In this document: one piece after another, positions 63,605-64,000 of the stretch
Position numbering within the stretch: the first letter of the stretch is position 1
Layout of the letters: every line of letters starts with the position of its first letter
NCBI RefSeq assembly: GCF_000390185.1
Contig: NZ_AQHR01000049.1
Location: 62,001-126,000 of the forward strand
Reading direction: 5' to 3'
Origin: Lunatimonas lonarensis
GTDB taxonomy: Bacteria > Bacteroidota > Bacteroidia > Cytophagales > Cyclobacteriaceae
Length of the DNA: 64,000 nt
The notes under the pieces: model-generated
Seen by the model: only the letters and a program-made list of their open reading frames with translations
What the model was told of the DNA's origin: nothing
The model's database searches: none
Program-made: the position numbers and the translations under genes

Positions 63605-64000
63605 TTAAAGCATTACCTTAAAACCAATCCCGTTGGGACCTAGGGAGAGGTTTTCTACTATCTTGGGTAGGTCTTTGGCGTGGGCATTGTGATATAGAAA
63701 CTTGATGACATCGAAGGACATCAAGAAGGCACCCTGTAGGATAACTGACTTGCCAAAACCCCGTATCCGGGCATTGTCTGTCCGCTTGCCCCGTTCCAGC
63801 ATGTAGAGTCCGGTGGCCATGTAGGCCACATCTAAGCCCGCATTTACCAGAAGGATTTTTTCGATGCTTTGTTGCTGTTGGATGGTCTCCCAAAACTCCG
63901 AACTGGGAACTTCCGTCATCGCGGAGTAGTATCCAAAACCGGCAATCAACAGGTTGACGCCGTTCCAGTAGGCGTTCATTTGATGAAAACCCTGCAATTC
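63605..64000 (-). CDS. Conserved membrane protein, 5' end outside the window
   Basis: The frame is open to the right edge of the window, so the N-terminus is missing. Visible parts include MNAYWNGVNLLIAGFGYYSA, a second hydrophobic helix (LLVNAGLDVAYMATGLYML), a charged stretch (ERGKRTDNARIRGFGKS) and a final SFDVIKFLYHNAH segment. Three to four membrane segments are likely. It resembles a hypothetical Bacteroidetes protein family but I cannot give a function. A TTG near 63997 is not a convincing start. Confidence 0.72.
   Translation of the reverse strand, partial: ELQGFHQMNAYWNGVNLLIAGFGYYSAMTEVPSSEFWETIQQQQSIEKILLVNAGLDVAYMATGLYMLERGKRTDNARIRGFGKSVILQGAFLMSFDVIKFLYHNAHAKDLPKIVENLSLGPNGIGFKVML

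Overview
The window looks like chromosome of a Bacteroidota bacterium, most likely a marine-type member of the Cytophagales (Cyclobacteriaceae-like). The reasons are a SusC/SusD pair, a Bacteroidetes-type glycogen gene trio, a DUF4834 protein, AccD and CarB of the forms I recall from that phylum, an NqrF, many lipoproteins, and repeated TAnnTTTG -7 promoter boxes with almost no Shine-Dalgarno sequences. Species cannot be named from the sequence alone.

Layout. 1-189 is the N-terminus of a GH3 glycosidase that runs off the left edge. 488-4484 is an operon of a small membrane protein, mutL and two rhomboids. 4516-12482 holds rlmN, a sulfatase, clpB, a DUF1456 protein and a GH57 enzyme. 11268-15693 is the glycogen/alpha-glucan operon (GH57, GT4, debranching enzyme). 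15758-16200 is a tRNA-His transcription unit that also carries a 49-residue ORF. 16210-22204 holds a dihydroorotase-family gene, a DEAD-box helicase, a cobalamin-type radical SAM protein and an OmpA-family protein.

22205-36740 is an accessory island. Its left part is a three-gene surface module: a 1074-residue lipoprotein with an M23 domain and six Ig-like repeats, an extremely AT-rich polytopic membrane protein, and a secreted protein. An IS1595-type transposase remnant and a BspA-like lipoprotein with about fifteen 24-residue repeats follow. Its right part (31400-36740) is a run of toxin-antitoxin genes (ParDE, VapBC-like, a decayed MNT/HEPN pair, an orphan BrnA, an intact MNT/HEPN pair). 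Between them sit at least six copies, whole or partial, of a non-coding repeat built from successive hairpins. All copies have the same orientation, and most lie just after a stop codon. This repeat family is the best candidate for something undescribed.

36743-64000 returns to core genes: an M28 peptidase, gcvP, susCD, a phosphoesterase, carB (without its allosteric domain), DUF4834, two outer-membrane proteins, a metzincin-like lipoprotein, cstA, mscS, accD, nqrF, an altered ureohydrolase, a cytochrome b5-like protein, an N-acetylglucosamine kinase-like gene with murQ (cell-wall recycling), an SprT-like protease and a partial membrane protein at the right edge. Several genes are bounded by clear hairpin terminators, which are listed. 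All functional calls are from reading the sequence; no database search was run.
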